Counted from the stretch's first letter, positions 19,570 through 29,990 are shown. The stretch is 64,000 nucleotides of DNA from Lachnospiraceae bacterium (GCA_020860755.1 JAJBTQ010000004.1:30326-94325); one strand, 5' to 3'. Translations and numbers: made by a program. Notes: generated from the letters alone by a model not told the origin.

Positions 19570-20070
19570 TCAGTCAAACTCATCGGTAAACTTGTACCCG
19601 ATTCCCCATATCGTCAAAATATATTGCGGCGCATCCGGATTCGGCTCTACCTTTTTCCGGAGCTTCCGGATAAATGCCATGACATTGCTGTCATCCAAGA
19701 GATATTCATTTTCCCAGACCGCCTGATAGATCTGTTCTTTTGTGAACACCTCGCCGCGGTTGCGCGCCAAAAACCAGAGGATGTCAAACTCCTTCGGAGT
19801 CAGGGAGATCTCTTCGTCTCCCCGGATTACTCTCCGAGCCTTGGAAAAGATCTTGAGCTCCCCGCAAACGATCTCATCATTTGTCTGAGTAACGCTCCCC
19901 TCCTCATTCGATTCCAGCATCAGGGAACTGCTGTCTCCCCGTGCCAGTTCTGCAAGCGCCGCATAAAATTCATCCGCGCCGGCTACATCTCCGGGAGCCA
20001 TCTTCAACTTCTCCAACATCCACTCGATCAGGGAGGAGTCCATATTAATAAATCCGATTCTTTTCTTCAT
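19570..20070 (-). CDS. Winged-helix (OmpR/PhoB C-terminal type) transcriptional regulator without a recognisable receiver domain
   Basis: LTPKEFDILWFLARNRGEVFTKEQIYQAVW...NVMAFIRKLRKKVE...YILTIWGIGYKF; no Asp-box receiver N-terminus. Confidence 0.85.
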   Translation of the reverse strand: MKKRIGFINMDSSLIEWMLEKLKMAPGDVAGADEFYAALAELARGDSSSLMLESNEEGSVTQTNDEIVCGELKIFSKARRVIRGDEEISLTPKEFDILWFLARNRGEVFTKEQIYQAVWENEYLLDDSNVMAFIRKLRKKVEPNPDAPQYILTIWGIGYKFTDEFD

Positions 20071-20088
20071 GGATCTTTCTCCCTCCCT

Positions 20089-22767
20089 TCAGATTAAGTT
20101 CCTGTATCTTTTAATATACAGTGTCTTCATCATTCGCACAAGAAGCAGATACAGGCCGACGATTCCGACAAGGAACAGGAAAAACAGTGCAGGCATCGCA
20201 GTCAGCCCGATCCATCTGCCGAGCGGCGTAAACGTCAGCACGGTAAACAAAATGACGCCAAATACTGTGACAAGGATCACCTGATTGGAAGGTCTGCTCT
20301 TTGTAAACGGGATCCGCTTGGTTCGGAGCATGTGCAGGATCAGGATCTGCGTCCAAAGGGATTCCAAAAACCATCCCGTCTGAAACAGGGCGATAAACTG
20401 TGCCTGTCCCAATGCATCAAGGGCATGAAATACACCCCCGCACATGGCCGGACACAGATAGAAATATAAAAACGCGAAGGTCAGACAGTCCAAAACGGAA
20501 CTGACGATCCCGAAATACAGCATAAATCGCCCCAGGGACCAGCCGGACCATTCAAGCGGCCGTTCCGTGAGCTCCGGATCCACATTATCCCAGGGCAGGA
20601 CCAGACAGAGGATGTCGTACAGCAGATTTAAGAGCAGCAGCTGAAGTGCCGTCATCGGGAAGAAGGGAAGAAGTACACTGGCGACCACAATGGCAAGGAT
20701 GTTTCCGAGGTTGGATGAGGCTGTGATCCTGACATATTTTTTCATGTTGGTAAAAGCTTTCCGCCCTTCTAAGACGCCCTCGTCCAATACGTTTAAGTCT
20801 TTCTTAAGCAGGATTACGTCGGCATTCTCCTTCACCGCATCCGTGGCAGTGTCGACGGAGATTCCCACATCCGCCCGTCCGACCGCGTGGAGGTCATTCA
20901 TGCCGTCCCCAAGGAATCCCACATCATGGCCGTTGTCCTGGAGGATCTCCACAACGCGGGCTTTCTGCTGCGGAGACAATTCCGCGAAGATGCTGGTCCT
21001 CTCTACGGCGACCGGCACATCGTTTTCGATCAGCGCATCCAGCTGTACACCGGTCATGACCCTCTCCGTCGGGATGCCGAGACGGCGACAGATGGAGATG
21101 GCAACCTCCTCATGGTCTCCGGTTAAGACTTTGATGCCGACATGAAGGTTCTGCAGCTTTTCGATCGCGCTGGCTGCGCTCTGTTTCGGCGCGTCAAAGA
21201 ACGCGAGAAAGCCCATCAGCGTCAGGTCATACTCATCCTCCTGAACCACCGTTAGCTTGTCTATGCGTTTTGATGCCACCGCGAGCACTTTCATACCCTC
21301 TTCCAGCATCTCATCCACGATCTCATGGACACTGCGCTCGCCATCCTCGCCGATCTCATGCTGTTCTCCCTGATAAACGACATACTTACAGCGGTCAATG
21401 ACCCGGTCCACATTGCCCTTGACCATCAGGATATTCTCCCCGTCTCTCTGTACGAGCACGCTGGCAAACATCCTTTCATAATCAAAAGGCACCTCATCCA
21501 GCTGCCGCGACTGTCCGATCAGCCTGTCAAAATGTTCCCTCTGACCCGGCATCTTTTTCGCATGCAGGATTTCCTTATCTAAGTGATTGGATACGCCGGT
21601 ATGATAATAGCTGTTGATATATGCTGCATCCAGGGTATCCATGCTCTCATTCCCCAGCACATCCATGTAGTATTCTAAGATTACCCGGTCGCTTGTCAGC
21701 GTACCGGTCTTATCGACACACAAAATATCCATGCTGCCGAAGCCCTGCATGGCATTTGTGGTTTTTACGATCGTTTTCTTTTGACCCATCTGATGACTGC
21801 CCTTAGCCAGACAGGCCGTGATCACCATGGGAAGGAGCTCCGGCGTCAGCCCGATAGCGACGGAAAGCGCGAAGATCAGAGCTGCGAGCCAGTCATTCTT
21901 TGTCAGGCCGCAGGCCACAAACACGATCGGTACGAGCACGACCATGAAGCGGATCAACACCCAGGCAATGGCATTTTCGCCGCGGTCAAATCCGTGCTTT
22001 CTCTCATTTTCCTCAAGAGAGAAGCCCCCGTAGAGCGTATCCTGCCCGACCGCAAGGACAACCCCCTCGGCAAGTCCACCGATCACGGTAGATCCGAGGA
22101 ATACGGTGTTGGTGTAATCTTCCACCCCGACAGGCTGCCCCGAAAGGGTCTCCCCTGTCTTTTCCATGGCATCGCTTTCCCCGGTGATGACCGACTGGGA
22201 GACAAAAAAATCTTCCGCCTTCGTCAGACGGATATCCGCAGGCACCCGGTCTCCGGCATCCAGCCGTACGTGATCCCCAACGACCAATTCGGAAGAGGGG
22301 AGCTCCTGCCAGTGTCCGTTCCGGAATACCTGTACTGTCGTATGAACCAGGCGGAGCAGCTGTTCCGTGACGCGCCGTGCCCGTATTTCCTGAATAAAAC
22401 GGATCACACCGCTTACGATCAACATGACGATAATGATGATAAACGTCGTAATGTTCCGACTGAAGTTGGAGGCAAGGATTACATCCGTAAAGAGTGAGAC
22501 GACTGCCAGCAGCAGCAAAACAATGGAAAACGGCGTGAAAAACGACCGGGCCAAAAGATGAGCCGTCGTCTCCTTTTTCTGTCCGATCAGGATATTCTCT
22601 CCATAACGCTTCCTGGATTTTCCCACGTCTTCATCCGACAGCCCTGTCTCGGGCATGTGGAGATTTAAAAAGATAAATTCCGGATCCATCTGGGCATAGT
22701 CCGATACCCTTTCATGGATCGAATGATTCGGCGTCAAACGGCTCACCTCCTTTCTCAAAGACCTCAA
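20089..22767 (-). CDS. mgtA: Magnesium-translocating P-type ATPase (MgtA family)
   Basis: 892 aa; CVDKTGTLTSDRVILE phosphorylation site, GDGMNDLHA, P3B-type architecture. Confidence 0.9.
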   Translation of the reverse strand: MRSLRKEVSRLTPNHSIHERVSDYAQMDPEFIFLNLHMPETGLSDEDVGKSRKRYGENILIGQKKETTAHLLARSFFTPFSIVLLLLAVVSLFTDVILASNFSRNITTFIIIIVMLIVSGVIRFIQEIRARRVTEQLLRLVHTTVQVFRNGHWQELPSSELVVGDHVRLDAGDRVPADIRLTKAEDFFVSQSVITGESDAMEKTGETLSGQPVGVEDYTNTVFLGSTVIGGLAEGVVLAVGQDTLYGGFSLEENERKHGFDRGENAIAWVLIRFMVVLVPIVFVACGLTKNDWLAALIFALSVAIGLTPELLPMVITACLAKGSHQMGQKKTIVKTTNAMQGFGSMDILCVDKTGTLTSDRVILEYYMDVLGNESMDTLDAAYINSYYHTGVSNHLDKEILHAKKMPGQREHFDRLIGQSRQLDEVPFDYERMFASVLVQRDGENILMVKGNVDRVIDRCKYVVYQGEQHEIGEDGERSVHEIVDEMLEEGMKVLAVASKRIDKLTVVQEDEYDLTLMGFLAFFDAPKQSAASAIEKLQNLHVGIKVLTGDHEEVAISICRRLGIPTERVMTGVQLDALIENDVPVAVERTSIFAELSPQQKARVVEILQDNGHDVGFLGDGMNDLHAVGRADVGISVDTATDAVKENADVILLKKDLNVLDEGVLEGRKAFTNMKKYVRITASSNLGNILAIVVASVLLPFFPMTALQLLLLNLLYDILCLVLPWDNVDPELTERPLEWSGWSLGRFMLYFGIVSSVLDCLTFAFLYFYLCPAMCGGVFHALDALGQAQFIALFQTGWFLESLWTQILILHMLRTKRIPFTKSRPSNQVILVTVFGVILFTVLTFTPLGRWIGLTAMPALFFLFLVGIVGLYLLLVRMMKTLYIKRYRNLI

Positions 22768-22844
22768 AACCCGTTATATTATAGCATACATTCCAAATTA
22801 GAAAAGCCCTTTTATCCGTCCATGCGTATGCACAGGCGGGTGAA

Positions 22845-22882
22845 ATAAAAAATCTCCGGCTGGATTACCCAACCGGAGATTT
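22845..22882 (-). terminator. Terminator downstream of 22909..23232
   Basis: AAATCTCCGG...CCGGAGATTT inverted repeat with T run on the minus strand. Confidence 0.75.
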
Positions 22883-22908
22883 CCCATTTGAAAAATATTG
22901 CAGACTTA

Positions 22909-23232
22909 TTACTCCTGAGCCGCCTCTTTGTTCTCTTGAATATCTTCTTTTTCTTCCTGGACGCCTTCCTGGACATCATCTTTGACATCTTCTGCCAAGT
23001 CCTCGGCACCCTCGGCTACTTCCTCACCGGCATCCTTGGCTGTCTCGGCAACATCCTCAGCCACGTCTTCCGTAGCCTCGGCAGCGGTTTCGCCGATATC
23101 TTCCGCCGTATCCTCAACATCCTGTACGACCTCCTGCGCATCGTCTTCCGCCTGACTGCAGGCAGTGGCACCAACCATGCAACCGGCCATTACAGCTACA
23201 AGGGCAAGCACTTTAAGTCTCTTCATATTCAT
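22909..23232 (-). CDS. Small acidic lipoprotein with Ala/Glu/Asp/Val-rich amphipathic repeats
   Basis: Signal peptide + lipobox VGATACS; remainder VQDVEDTAEDIGETAAEATEDVAEDVAETAKDAGEEV... Confidence 0.85.
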   Translation of the reverse strand: MNMKRLKVLALVAVMAGCMVGATACSQAEDDAQEVVQDVEDTAEDIGETAAEATEDVAEDVAETAKDAGEEVAEGAEDLAEDVKDDVQEGVQEEKEDIQENKEAAQE

Positions 23233-23396
23233 TTTCCTCCTTTACGCTTGGGACGAAATATTTCCGCTCCTGTCATCTTTCCTATGCCGTCCAAAAAATT
23301 TATGCTATTGAATTTCTTGGACTTTCATAAACAGATGCATTATATCACAGGAAATTATCGTTTGCAACCATTTTGTGTCTTTGAAAGTGCCACGAT

Positions 23397-24749
23397 CTAT
23401 CTGCAAAGAAGCGCCACGGTTTCCACGTGAACCGTCTGGCAGAAATTGTCCACCGGACGCACGCGTTTTAAGCGGTAACCTCCCGCGCAGAGTATCTGCA
23501 GATCCCGAGCCAGAGTCGCAGGGTCACAGCTGACATACACGACCCGTTCAGGCGCTGTCGTAAGGATGGCATGAAGGAGCTTCCCGTCACATCCCTTCCG
23601 CGGCGGGTCAACGACAACAACATCCGGCCGCCCCGTATGCTCTGCATAAAATGCCGGAAAGATCTCTTCCGCCTTCCCCTCAATAAACTCCACATTCGTG
23701 ATCTGGTTTTCTTCAGCGTTCCTTTTCGCGTCCTCCACTGCCTGCGGGATTTCTTCAACGCCGTAAATATGTCCCGCCTCCCCGGACAGAAACAGCGAGA
23801 TGGTCCCGATGCCGCAATAGAGATCCCACAAGGTCTCCGCTCCCCCAAGATCCGCATAGTCCGCGGCCAGCCGATATAAGACTTCTGTCTGCACCGGATT
23901 GACCTGATAAAAAGATACCGGCGAGATACGAAACCGGATATCTCCGATCTGATCCGATATGTATCCCTGTCCCCAGAGTACCCGGGTCTCGGTCCCTAAG
24001 ATCACATTTCCGCGATCCGTATTGACGTTGATCGAGATGCTCATCATTCCCGGCAGGGCGGTGAGCTCCCGGATCAACTCCCCGGCACAGGGCAGATCCG
24101 CCCCGTTTAAGATCAGGCAGACCATGATCTCCTCCGTGCGAAACCCATAGCGGATCAGCACATGGCGAACCAGCCCCTGCCCAGTCGTCTCATCGTAGGC
24201 TGAGATACCGCAGCGCTCCATAAATCCGATCACGATATCCAGGATCGTTTTGTTGACCGGTACGCCAAGTGCGCAGTCCCGGTTCGGGATGATCCGATGA
24301 CTCCGCCCCGCATAGAATCCGGTGACGATGTGGCCGTCCCGGTCCGTTCCGATCGGAAGCTGCGCCTTGTTCCGATAGTGAAACGGATCGTGCATACCCA
24401 CAATGGGCTCCATCGGAATCTCCGTAAATCCGCCGATGCGGCGCAGGTCGTTTGCCACCAGCCGCTGCTTGAATTCCAACTGCTTTTCGTAGCTAAGCGC
24501 CTGAAGCTGACAGCCGCCGCACGGTCGGGAAAACGCGCATATCGGCTCCACGCGGTCCGGAGACGGTTCTACGACCTCGATCAGGCGCGCATAGCCGTAA
24601 GTCTTTTTCATCTTTGTGACTCCAACCCGCGCCAAATCACCAATGAGGGCATCCTTTACAAAAAAAGTCATGCCCTCATACCTGCCGATGCCTTCGCCGT
24701 TTACACCCATATCCTCTATGTTCAGGATAAATTCATCATTCTTTTTCAT
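23397..24749 (-). CDS. rlmD: 23S rRNA (uracil-5-)-methyltransferase RlmD/TrmA family; start MKKNDEF
   Basis: TRAM-like N-term, CGGCQLQALSYEKQL Fe-S motif, DPPRKGCD; start overlaps the stop of the upstream gene (TGATG), so the ORF-track upstream extension is unlikely. Confidence 0.88.
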   Translation of the reverse strand: MKKNDEFILNIEDMGVNGEGIGRYEGMTFFVKDALIGDLARVGVTKMKKTYGYARLIEVVEPSPDRVEPICAFSRPCGGCQLQALSYEKQLEFKQRLVANDLRRIGGFTEIPMEPIVGMHDPFHYRNKAQLPIGTDRDGHIVTGFYAGRSHRIIPNRDCALGVPVNKTILDIVIGFMERCGISAYDETTGQGLVRHVLIRYGFRTEEIMVCLILNGADLPCAGELIRELTALPGMMSISINVNTDRGNVILGTETRVLWGQGYISDQIGDIRFRISPVSFYQVNPVQTEVLYRLAADYADLGGAETLWDLYCGIGTISLFLSGEAGHIYGVEEIPQAVEDAKRNAEENQITNVEFIEGKAEEIFPAFYAEHTGRPDVVVVDPPRKGCDGKLLHAILTTAPERVVYVSCDPATLARDLQILCAGGYRLKRVRPVDNFCQTVHVETVALLCR

Positions 24750-25702
24750 CAATCTTTTATCTTTCCTGTGCGCCGGATATTGCTCTCCACAAACCGGTTG
24801 TATCCAAGCCACTCCGTACTTCCTTCCGGAACCGCCGCAAGCGCCTCTTTCATCGTCTCGAGCTTTGCGTCTGCATTGTCTGCAAAGCTTAAGGCCACCG
24901 CCTCGATTAAGGCCGGCTTTTTCGGAGAGCCGTACTCCAGCTCTCCGTGGTGGGAAAGGATGCAGTGGATCAGCTCGGATGCCGTCTGCTCGGGGAACCC
25001 GGAGATCGCCTCGATGTGCCTCTCCACCTCCATGGCACCGATCACGATATGTCCCATGAGCTGACCGTCATCTGTATAGTCATTCTGCGGAAAATCAGAC
25101 AATTCTCTTAACTTTCCGATGTCATGAAACATGGCTGCCGCAAGCAGCAGATCCCGGTTTAACATCGGGTACTGCCTGCAGAAAAAATCGCAGGTCTGCG
25201 TCACGTTGAGTGTATGTTCCACGAGGCCTCCGACAAACCCGTGGTGAACCATCTTTGCCGCAGAATGCGACTGAAACCTCTTTGCAAACTCCTCGTCATC
25301 AAAAAAGGACTCCGCCAGCTGCTTAAGATGAGGGCTCTTGATCTGCCCGATGTAGGCGGTGAGCTGACCGTACATCTGCGGGATGTCCTTTTCGCTGACC
25401 GGGAGATAATCTGACGGGTTGACGCTGCCCTCCTCTACGCGCTTTACCCGCTTTACATTCATCTGAGGCTTCCCCTGAAAGCTTGTAATGTCTCCCATCA
25501 CATAGACATAATCAAGCGCGTCAAACTCCTCGATCCCGCCGGAGTTCACATCCCAGATCTTGGCATCCAGCATACCCGTCTTATCCTGAAGGATCAGGGA
25601 GTCGTAAGGTTTCCCCGCCTTTGTCAGACAAGTCTGTTTTTGTTTGCACAAATATACTTCGGATACGCGTTCGCCTTCCCGCAGGGTTTCAATATACTTC
25701 AT
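24749..25702 (-). CDS. 3'-5' exoribonuclease YhaM-like (OB-fold + HD domain)
   Basis: LILQDKTGMLDAKIWDV OB region; HHGFVGGLVEHTLNV, MFHDIGKL HD motif. Confidence 0.9.
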   Translation of the reverse strand: MKYIETLREGERVSEVYLCKQKQTCLTKAGKPYDSLILQDKTGMLDAKIWDVNSGGIEEFDALDYVYVMGDITSFQGKPQMNVKRVKRVEEGSVNPSDYLPVSEKDIPQMYGQLTAYIGQIKSPHLKQLAESFFDDEEFAKRFQSHSAAKMVHHGFVGGLVEHTLNVTQTCDFFCRQYPMLNRDLLLAAAMFHDIGKLRELSDFPQNDYTDDGQLMGHIVIGAMEVERHIEAISGFPEQTASELIHCILSHHGELEYGSPKKPALIEAVALSFADNADAKLETMKEALAAVPEGSTEWLGYNRFVESNIRRTGKIKD

Positions 25703-25870
25703 ATGATCAACCTCGTTTAAATTGCAGTTTTTCCCTTTTTTACAAAGTATGGTTCCTTAGTATTATACTATATTATAGATTCAACAACACCGCCTTGCAA
25801 CCGCAAAATATTCCTTTCTCTTCCATTTTATGGTATACTTTAGAATAATTCTTTTTAAGGCAGCGATCCT

Positions 25871-28273
25871 ATGAATCAAAAAGTATTGCACGTATTGGAA
25901 TACGACAAGATCATCCGACTCCTGGTAAAACAGGCCGATTCCGAATCCGGCCGCAGGCTCTGTGAAGAGCTCAGGCCCATGTCGGATATGGGACAGATCA
26001 ACGAGGCGCTGGGAGAGACGGGTGATGCGCTGGCCCGCACCCTCCGGAGAGGAGATCTGTCGTTTGCCGGACTTTCGGATCCGGGAGAGTCGATGAAGCG
26101 CCTGGAGGTCGGTGGAGCTTTAAACGCCGATGAGCTGTTGGCGCTGCTAAGCCTTTTAGATGTGACAAAGCGCGCCAAGGCCTACTCCCGGGAGGCGCGT
26201 CCGGACGCAGTTCCCCGCGAGGAGAACGCAGTCGGTGCAGGTGATTCGTTAAGCGGCATGTTCGATGCGCTGGAGCCTTTAAGCCCGCTCGCGGAGGAGA
26301 TCCGCCGATGCATCCCTTCCCCGGATGAGATCAGCGAAGATGCCAGCCCGGAGCTTAAAAATATTCGACGGAAGATCCGGGGCACAGGCGATCGCATTCA
26401 CAATGCGCTAAACGGCATGCTGAACAATTCCGTGACCCGGTCGTATCTGCAGGACGCGGTGATCACAATGCGCAACGATCGCTATTGTCTTCCGGTTCGG
26501 GCAGAATACAAAGCGAAGGTGCCGGGGATGATCCACGATCAATCCTCCAGCGGCTCCACGCTTTTCATCGAGCCCATGGCTGTTGTAAACTTAAACAATG
26601 ACTTAAGGGAATTATTCTTGCAGGAACAGGCGGAGATCGACCGCATCCTGTCCGAGCTAAGCGGGCAGGCCGCGGAACACATCCCGGAAATTTCCGAAGA
26701 TTTTCATATCCTCGTGACTCTGGATTTTATCTTTGCGAAGGCAAAGCTTGCACGGATCCAGGATGCCATGCTTCCCGTTTTCAACACGGAAAGGCGGATC
26801 TGCATCCGAAAAGGGCGCCATCCTCTGCTGGATCCAAAGAAGGTCGTTCCGATCGATATCCGGCTGGGTGAGGACTTTTCCCTGTTGGTCATAACGGGCC
26901 CGAATACCGGGGGCAAGACTGTGACGCTTAAGACTGTCGGCCTGCTGACCCTGATGGGACAGGCGGGACTTTATATCCCGGCAGGAGACCACTCCGAACT
27001 GGCGGTATTTAAGCAGGTCTATGCAGATATCGGGGATGAGCAGAGCATTGAACAGAGCTTGAGCACGTTCTCGTCCCACATGACAAACATCGCATCCATC
27101 TTAAAAAGGGCCAACCGCGGCAGTCTCGTACTCTTTGACGAGCTCTGCGCCGGCACCGACCCGGATGAGGGCGCCGCCCTGGCAATCTCCATCCTGGAAC
27201 GGCTGCGCACAAGGGACATCCGGGCCATGTGTACGACCCACTACAGCGAGATAAAGCTCTATGCCCTGTCTACGGAAGGGGTAGAAAATGCCTGCTGCGA
27301 GTTTGATGTAGAGAATTTAAGTCCCACCTATAACCTGCTCATCGGTCTTCCCGGCAAGAGCAACGCCTTTTCCATCTCTCAGAAACTGGGATTGGACGCA
27401 AGACTGATCGACGATGCGCGTTCCCGCATCTCCGCCGAGACGGAGAGCTTTGAGGACGTCATCTCCAATCTGGAGGAGAGACGCCGCAAAGTAGAGCAGG
27501 ATCAGGCCGAGATCGGCCGCTTCAAAGCGGATCTCGAATCACAAAAGGAACAGCTTGATAAGCAGCAGGAGGACCTGGAGGAAACCAAAGCCCAGATCCT
27601 CAGGGAGGCAAACGAGGAAGCCGCCGGCATCTTAAAAAACGCAAAAGCCGTGGCGGATGAGGCGATCCGCAATTTCCATAAATTCGGGACCGCAAGCCCG
27701 GACGCCGCTGACATGGAACGCGAGCGCAACAAGGTTCGGGAAGAGATGACAAAGGCGCAGAATGCGTCTGCAGTCCCGAAAAAAGCCAGGAGAAATTCCC
27801 CGGCTCCCGAGAAGCTTCACTTAGGCGATCAGGTCCGGATCCTTGATATGAATCTCACGGGAACCGTTCACACCCTGCCGGATGCAAAGGGGAATCTGTA
27901 TGTCCAAGCCGGGATCATGCGATATAAGGTCAACATCCGGGATCTGGCCCTGATAGAAGAAAAGGAGACGTTACCTACTGCCACGCATGCAACCGGCGCA
28001 GGCAGTCTGAAACAGTCCAAGTCGCGCTCAATCTCTCCGGAGATCAATCTCATCGGGATGACAGTCGATGAAGCGCTTATGACGCTGGACAAATATCTGG
28101 ACGACGCGTATCTCGCCCACTTAAAAAGTGTCCGCATCGTACACGGAAAGGGGACCGGGGCGCTTCGAAACGCTGTACAGAACCGTCTCCGTCAGCTAAA
28201 CTACATTGAAGATTTCCACCTCGGCGAATTCGGCGAAGGTGACACCGGCGTGACAATCGCGACGTTTTGCTAG
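25871..28273 (+). CDS. mutS2: Endonuclease MutS2 (MutS ATPase + Smr domain)
   Basis: ITGPNTGGKTVTLKTVGLL Walker A; C-terminal Smr LIGMTVDEALMTLDKYLDDA...VRIVHGKGTGALR. Confidence 0.97.
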   Translation: MNQKVLHVLEYDKIIRLLVKQADSESGRRLCEELRPMSDMGQINEALGETGDALARTLRRGDLSFAGLSDPGESMKRLEVGGALNADELLALLSLLDVTKRAKAYSREARPDAVPREENAVGAGDSLSGMFDALEPLSPLAEEIRRCIPSPDEISEDASPELKNIRRKIRGTGDRIHNALNGMLNNSVTRSYLQDAVITMRNDRYCLPVRAEYKAKVPGMIHDQSSSGSTLFIEPMAVVNLNNDLRELFLQEQAEIDRILSELSGQAAEHIPEISEDFHILVTLDFIFAKAKLARIQDAMLPVFNTERRICIRKGRHPLLDPKKVVPIDIRLGEDFSLLVITGPNTGGKTVTLKTVGLLTLMGQAGLYIPAGDHSELAVFKQVYADIGDEQSIEQSLSTFSSHMTNIASILKRANRGSLVLFDELCAGTDPDEGAALAISILERLRTRDIRAMCTTHYSEIKLYALSTEGVENACCEFDVENLSPTYNLLIGLPGKSNAFSISQKLGLDARLIDDARSRISAETESFEDVISNLEERRRKVEQDQAEIGRFKADLESQKEQLDKQQEDLEETKAQILREANEEAAGILKNAKAVADEAIRNFHKFGTASPDAADMERERNKVREEMTKAQNASAVPKKARRNSPAPEKLHLGDQVRILDMNLTGTVHTLPDAKGNLYVQAGIMRYKVNIRDLALIEEKETLPTATHATGAGSLKQSKSRSISPEINLIGMTVDEALMTLDKYLDDAYLAHLKSVRIVHGKGTGALRNAVQNRLRQLNYIEDFHLGEFGEGDTGVTIATFC

Positions 28274-28309
28274 CGCTTCGGTCACAGCTTTTACTTAGGA
28301 GGATCACAT

Positions 28310-29008
28310 ATGGGAGTCAAACAGAAAATTTTGATCGTTGATGATGATGCAAATATCGCGGAACTGATCTCGATGTATCTTGCAAAGGAGTGCTATGACA
28401 CCCGCATTGTCGGGGATGGGGAATCCGCTCTCACGGAGTTTGAAGAATATCATCCGGATCTTGTCCTTTTGGACCTGATGCTTCCGGGGATCGACGGCTA
28501 TCAGGTATGCCGGCAGATCCGCACTCACTCCAATACTCCCATCATCATGCTGTCCGCAAAGGGAGAAGTTTTTGACAAGGTGCTGGGCTTAGAGCTCGGT
28601 GCAGATGACTACATTATGAAACCGTTTGATTCCAAGGAAATGGTGGCCCGTGTCAAGGCGGTGCTCCGCCGGTTCCAGACGAGCACGACGGAGAGTGACG
28701 AAAACGAGATCAAATGTGTCGAATATCCGGATTTGGTCATCAACCTGACAAACTACTCCGTACTCTACAAAAACGAGGTCATCGATATGCCGCCGAAAGA
28801 ACTGGAGCTTTTGTATTTTCTCGCTTCCTTCCCCAATCAGGTGTTCACACGGGAACAACTTCTCGACAATATTTGGGGATATGAGTACCTGGGTGATACC
28901 CGGACCGTCGACGTACATGTAAAGCGTCTCCGCGAGAAGATCAAGGATCACGAGAGCTGGAGCGTTGCCACCGTATGGGGGATCGGATACAAATTTGAAA
29001 CCAAATGA
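28310..29008 (+). CDS. OmpR-family response regulator
   Basis: Receiver LIVDDDANIAELI, DLVLLDLMLPG; winged-helix C-term. Confidence 0.96.
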   Translation: MGVKQKILIVDDDANIAELISMYLAKECYDTRIVGDGESALTEFEEYHPDLVLLDLMLPGIDGYQVCRQIRTHSNTPIIMLSAKGEVFDKVLGLELGADDYIMKPFDSKEMVARVKAVLRRFQTSTTESDENEIKCVEYPDLVINLTNYSVLYKNEVIDMPPKELELLYFLASFPNQVFTREQLLDNIWGYEYLGDTRTVDVHVKRLREKIKDHESWSVATVWGIGYKFETK

Positions 29009-29020
29009 TCGGAGGTTGCC

Positions 29021-29920
29021 ATGAATTATCTCGTATGTGTTATTCTGTGCATTGTTATACTGGTGATCCTGCTGGTCTGCATCTTTACCGTTTGGCGTCC
29101 CTTACGGCGCATGACCAGGGAGGCGAAACGCTATGCAGAGGGGGATTACCGAACGCCTCTGGAGCCGCGGCCGGTGGGCAGTCTCGGCTTCGTTACCGAT
29201 GTCATGAACTACATGGCGGGCGAACTGAATTCTCTGGAGGATGATCAGCGCAAATTCATCTCAAATATTTCCCATGATTTCCGCTCTCCTCTGACCTCCA
29301 TAAAGGGTTATGCCGAAGCCATAGCAGACGGGACGATCCCGGAGGAAATGCAGGAGAAATACTTAAACGTGATCGTCTCCGAAACCGAACGTCTCGAGAT
29401 GCTGACCGAGAGCATTCTGGAGTTGAACAAGTTAAGCGACAAAGGCACCTACTTAAACATCAGCACGTTCGACCTGAATGAGAAGATCCGTCAGACGCTT
29501 CTGACCTTCGAGGGAAGAGCCAAAGAAAAAAATCTGACCTTCGATCTCTCCCTTACTAAACAGCCGCTGTATGTACGGGCCGATCCCGGCAAGATCGATC
29601 AAGTGCTGCATAATCTGATCGACAATGCGATAAAATTCAGCAATGACGATGCCGCGGTCACCATTGAGACGAGTTCACAAAACGGCAAAGCCTTTACTTC
29701 CGTCAAGGATTACGGAATCGGTATCCCGAAGGAAAGCCTGAATAAGATATGGGAACGATTCTACAAGACCGATCTCTCCCGCGGAAAGGACAAGACGGGC
29801 ACCGGTCTGGGGCTGGCCATTGTCAAAGAGATCATTTCCGCTCATCACGAAAACATCAATGTGATCAGCACGGAGGGCGTCGGATCAGAGTTTATTTTTT
29901 CGCTTTCCGAAGCGACATAA
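29021..29920 (+). CDS. Sensor histidine kinase (TM + HAMP, no extracytoplasmic sensor domain)
   Basis: FISNISHDFRSPLTSIKGYAEAI H-box; DNAIKFS N-box; GTGLGLAIVKEI G-box. Confidence 0.95.
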   Translation: MNYLVCVILCIVILVILLVCIFTVWRPLRRMTREAKRYAEGDYRTPLEPRPVGSLGFVTDVMNYMAGELNSLEDDQRKFISNISHDFRSPLTSIKGYAEAIADGTIPEEMQEKYLNVIVSETERLEMLTESILELNKLSDKGTYLNISTFDLNEKIRQTLLTFEGRAKEKNLTFDLSLTKQPLYVRADPGKIDQVLHNLIDNAIKFSNDDAAVTIETSSQNGKAFTSVKDYGIGIPKESLNKIWERFYKTDLSRGKDKTGTGLGLAIVKEIISAHHENINVISTEGVGSEFIFSLSEAT

Positions 29921-29944
29921 CAAAGACCTGCGGAAACGCAGAAT

Positions 29945-29990
29945 AATAAGAAAAACGGCCGTATCCGGGATACGGCCGTTTTTCCCTTTA
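29945..29990. terminator. Bidirectional terminator
   Basis: AAAAACGGCCGTATCCgGGATACGGCCGTTTTT. Confidence 0.9.

Noticed and set aside
20089-22860. M-box (Mg2+) riboswitch upstream of mgtA
   Set aside because: Only ~80 bp separates mgtA from the upstream terminator and no M-box-like structure was recognised.
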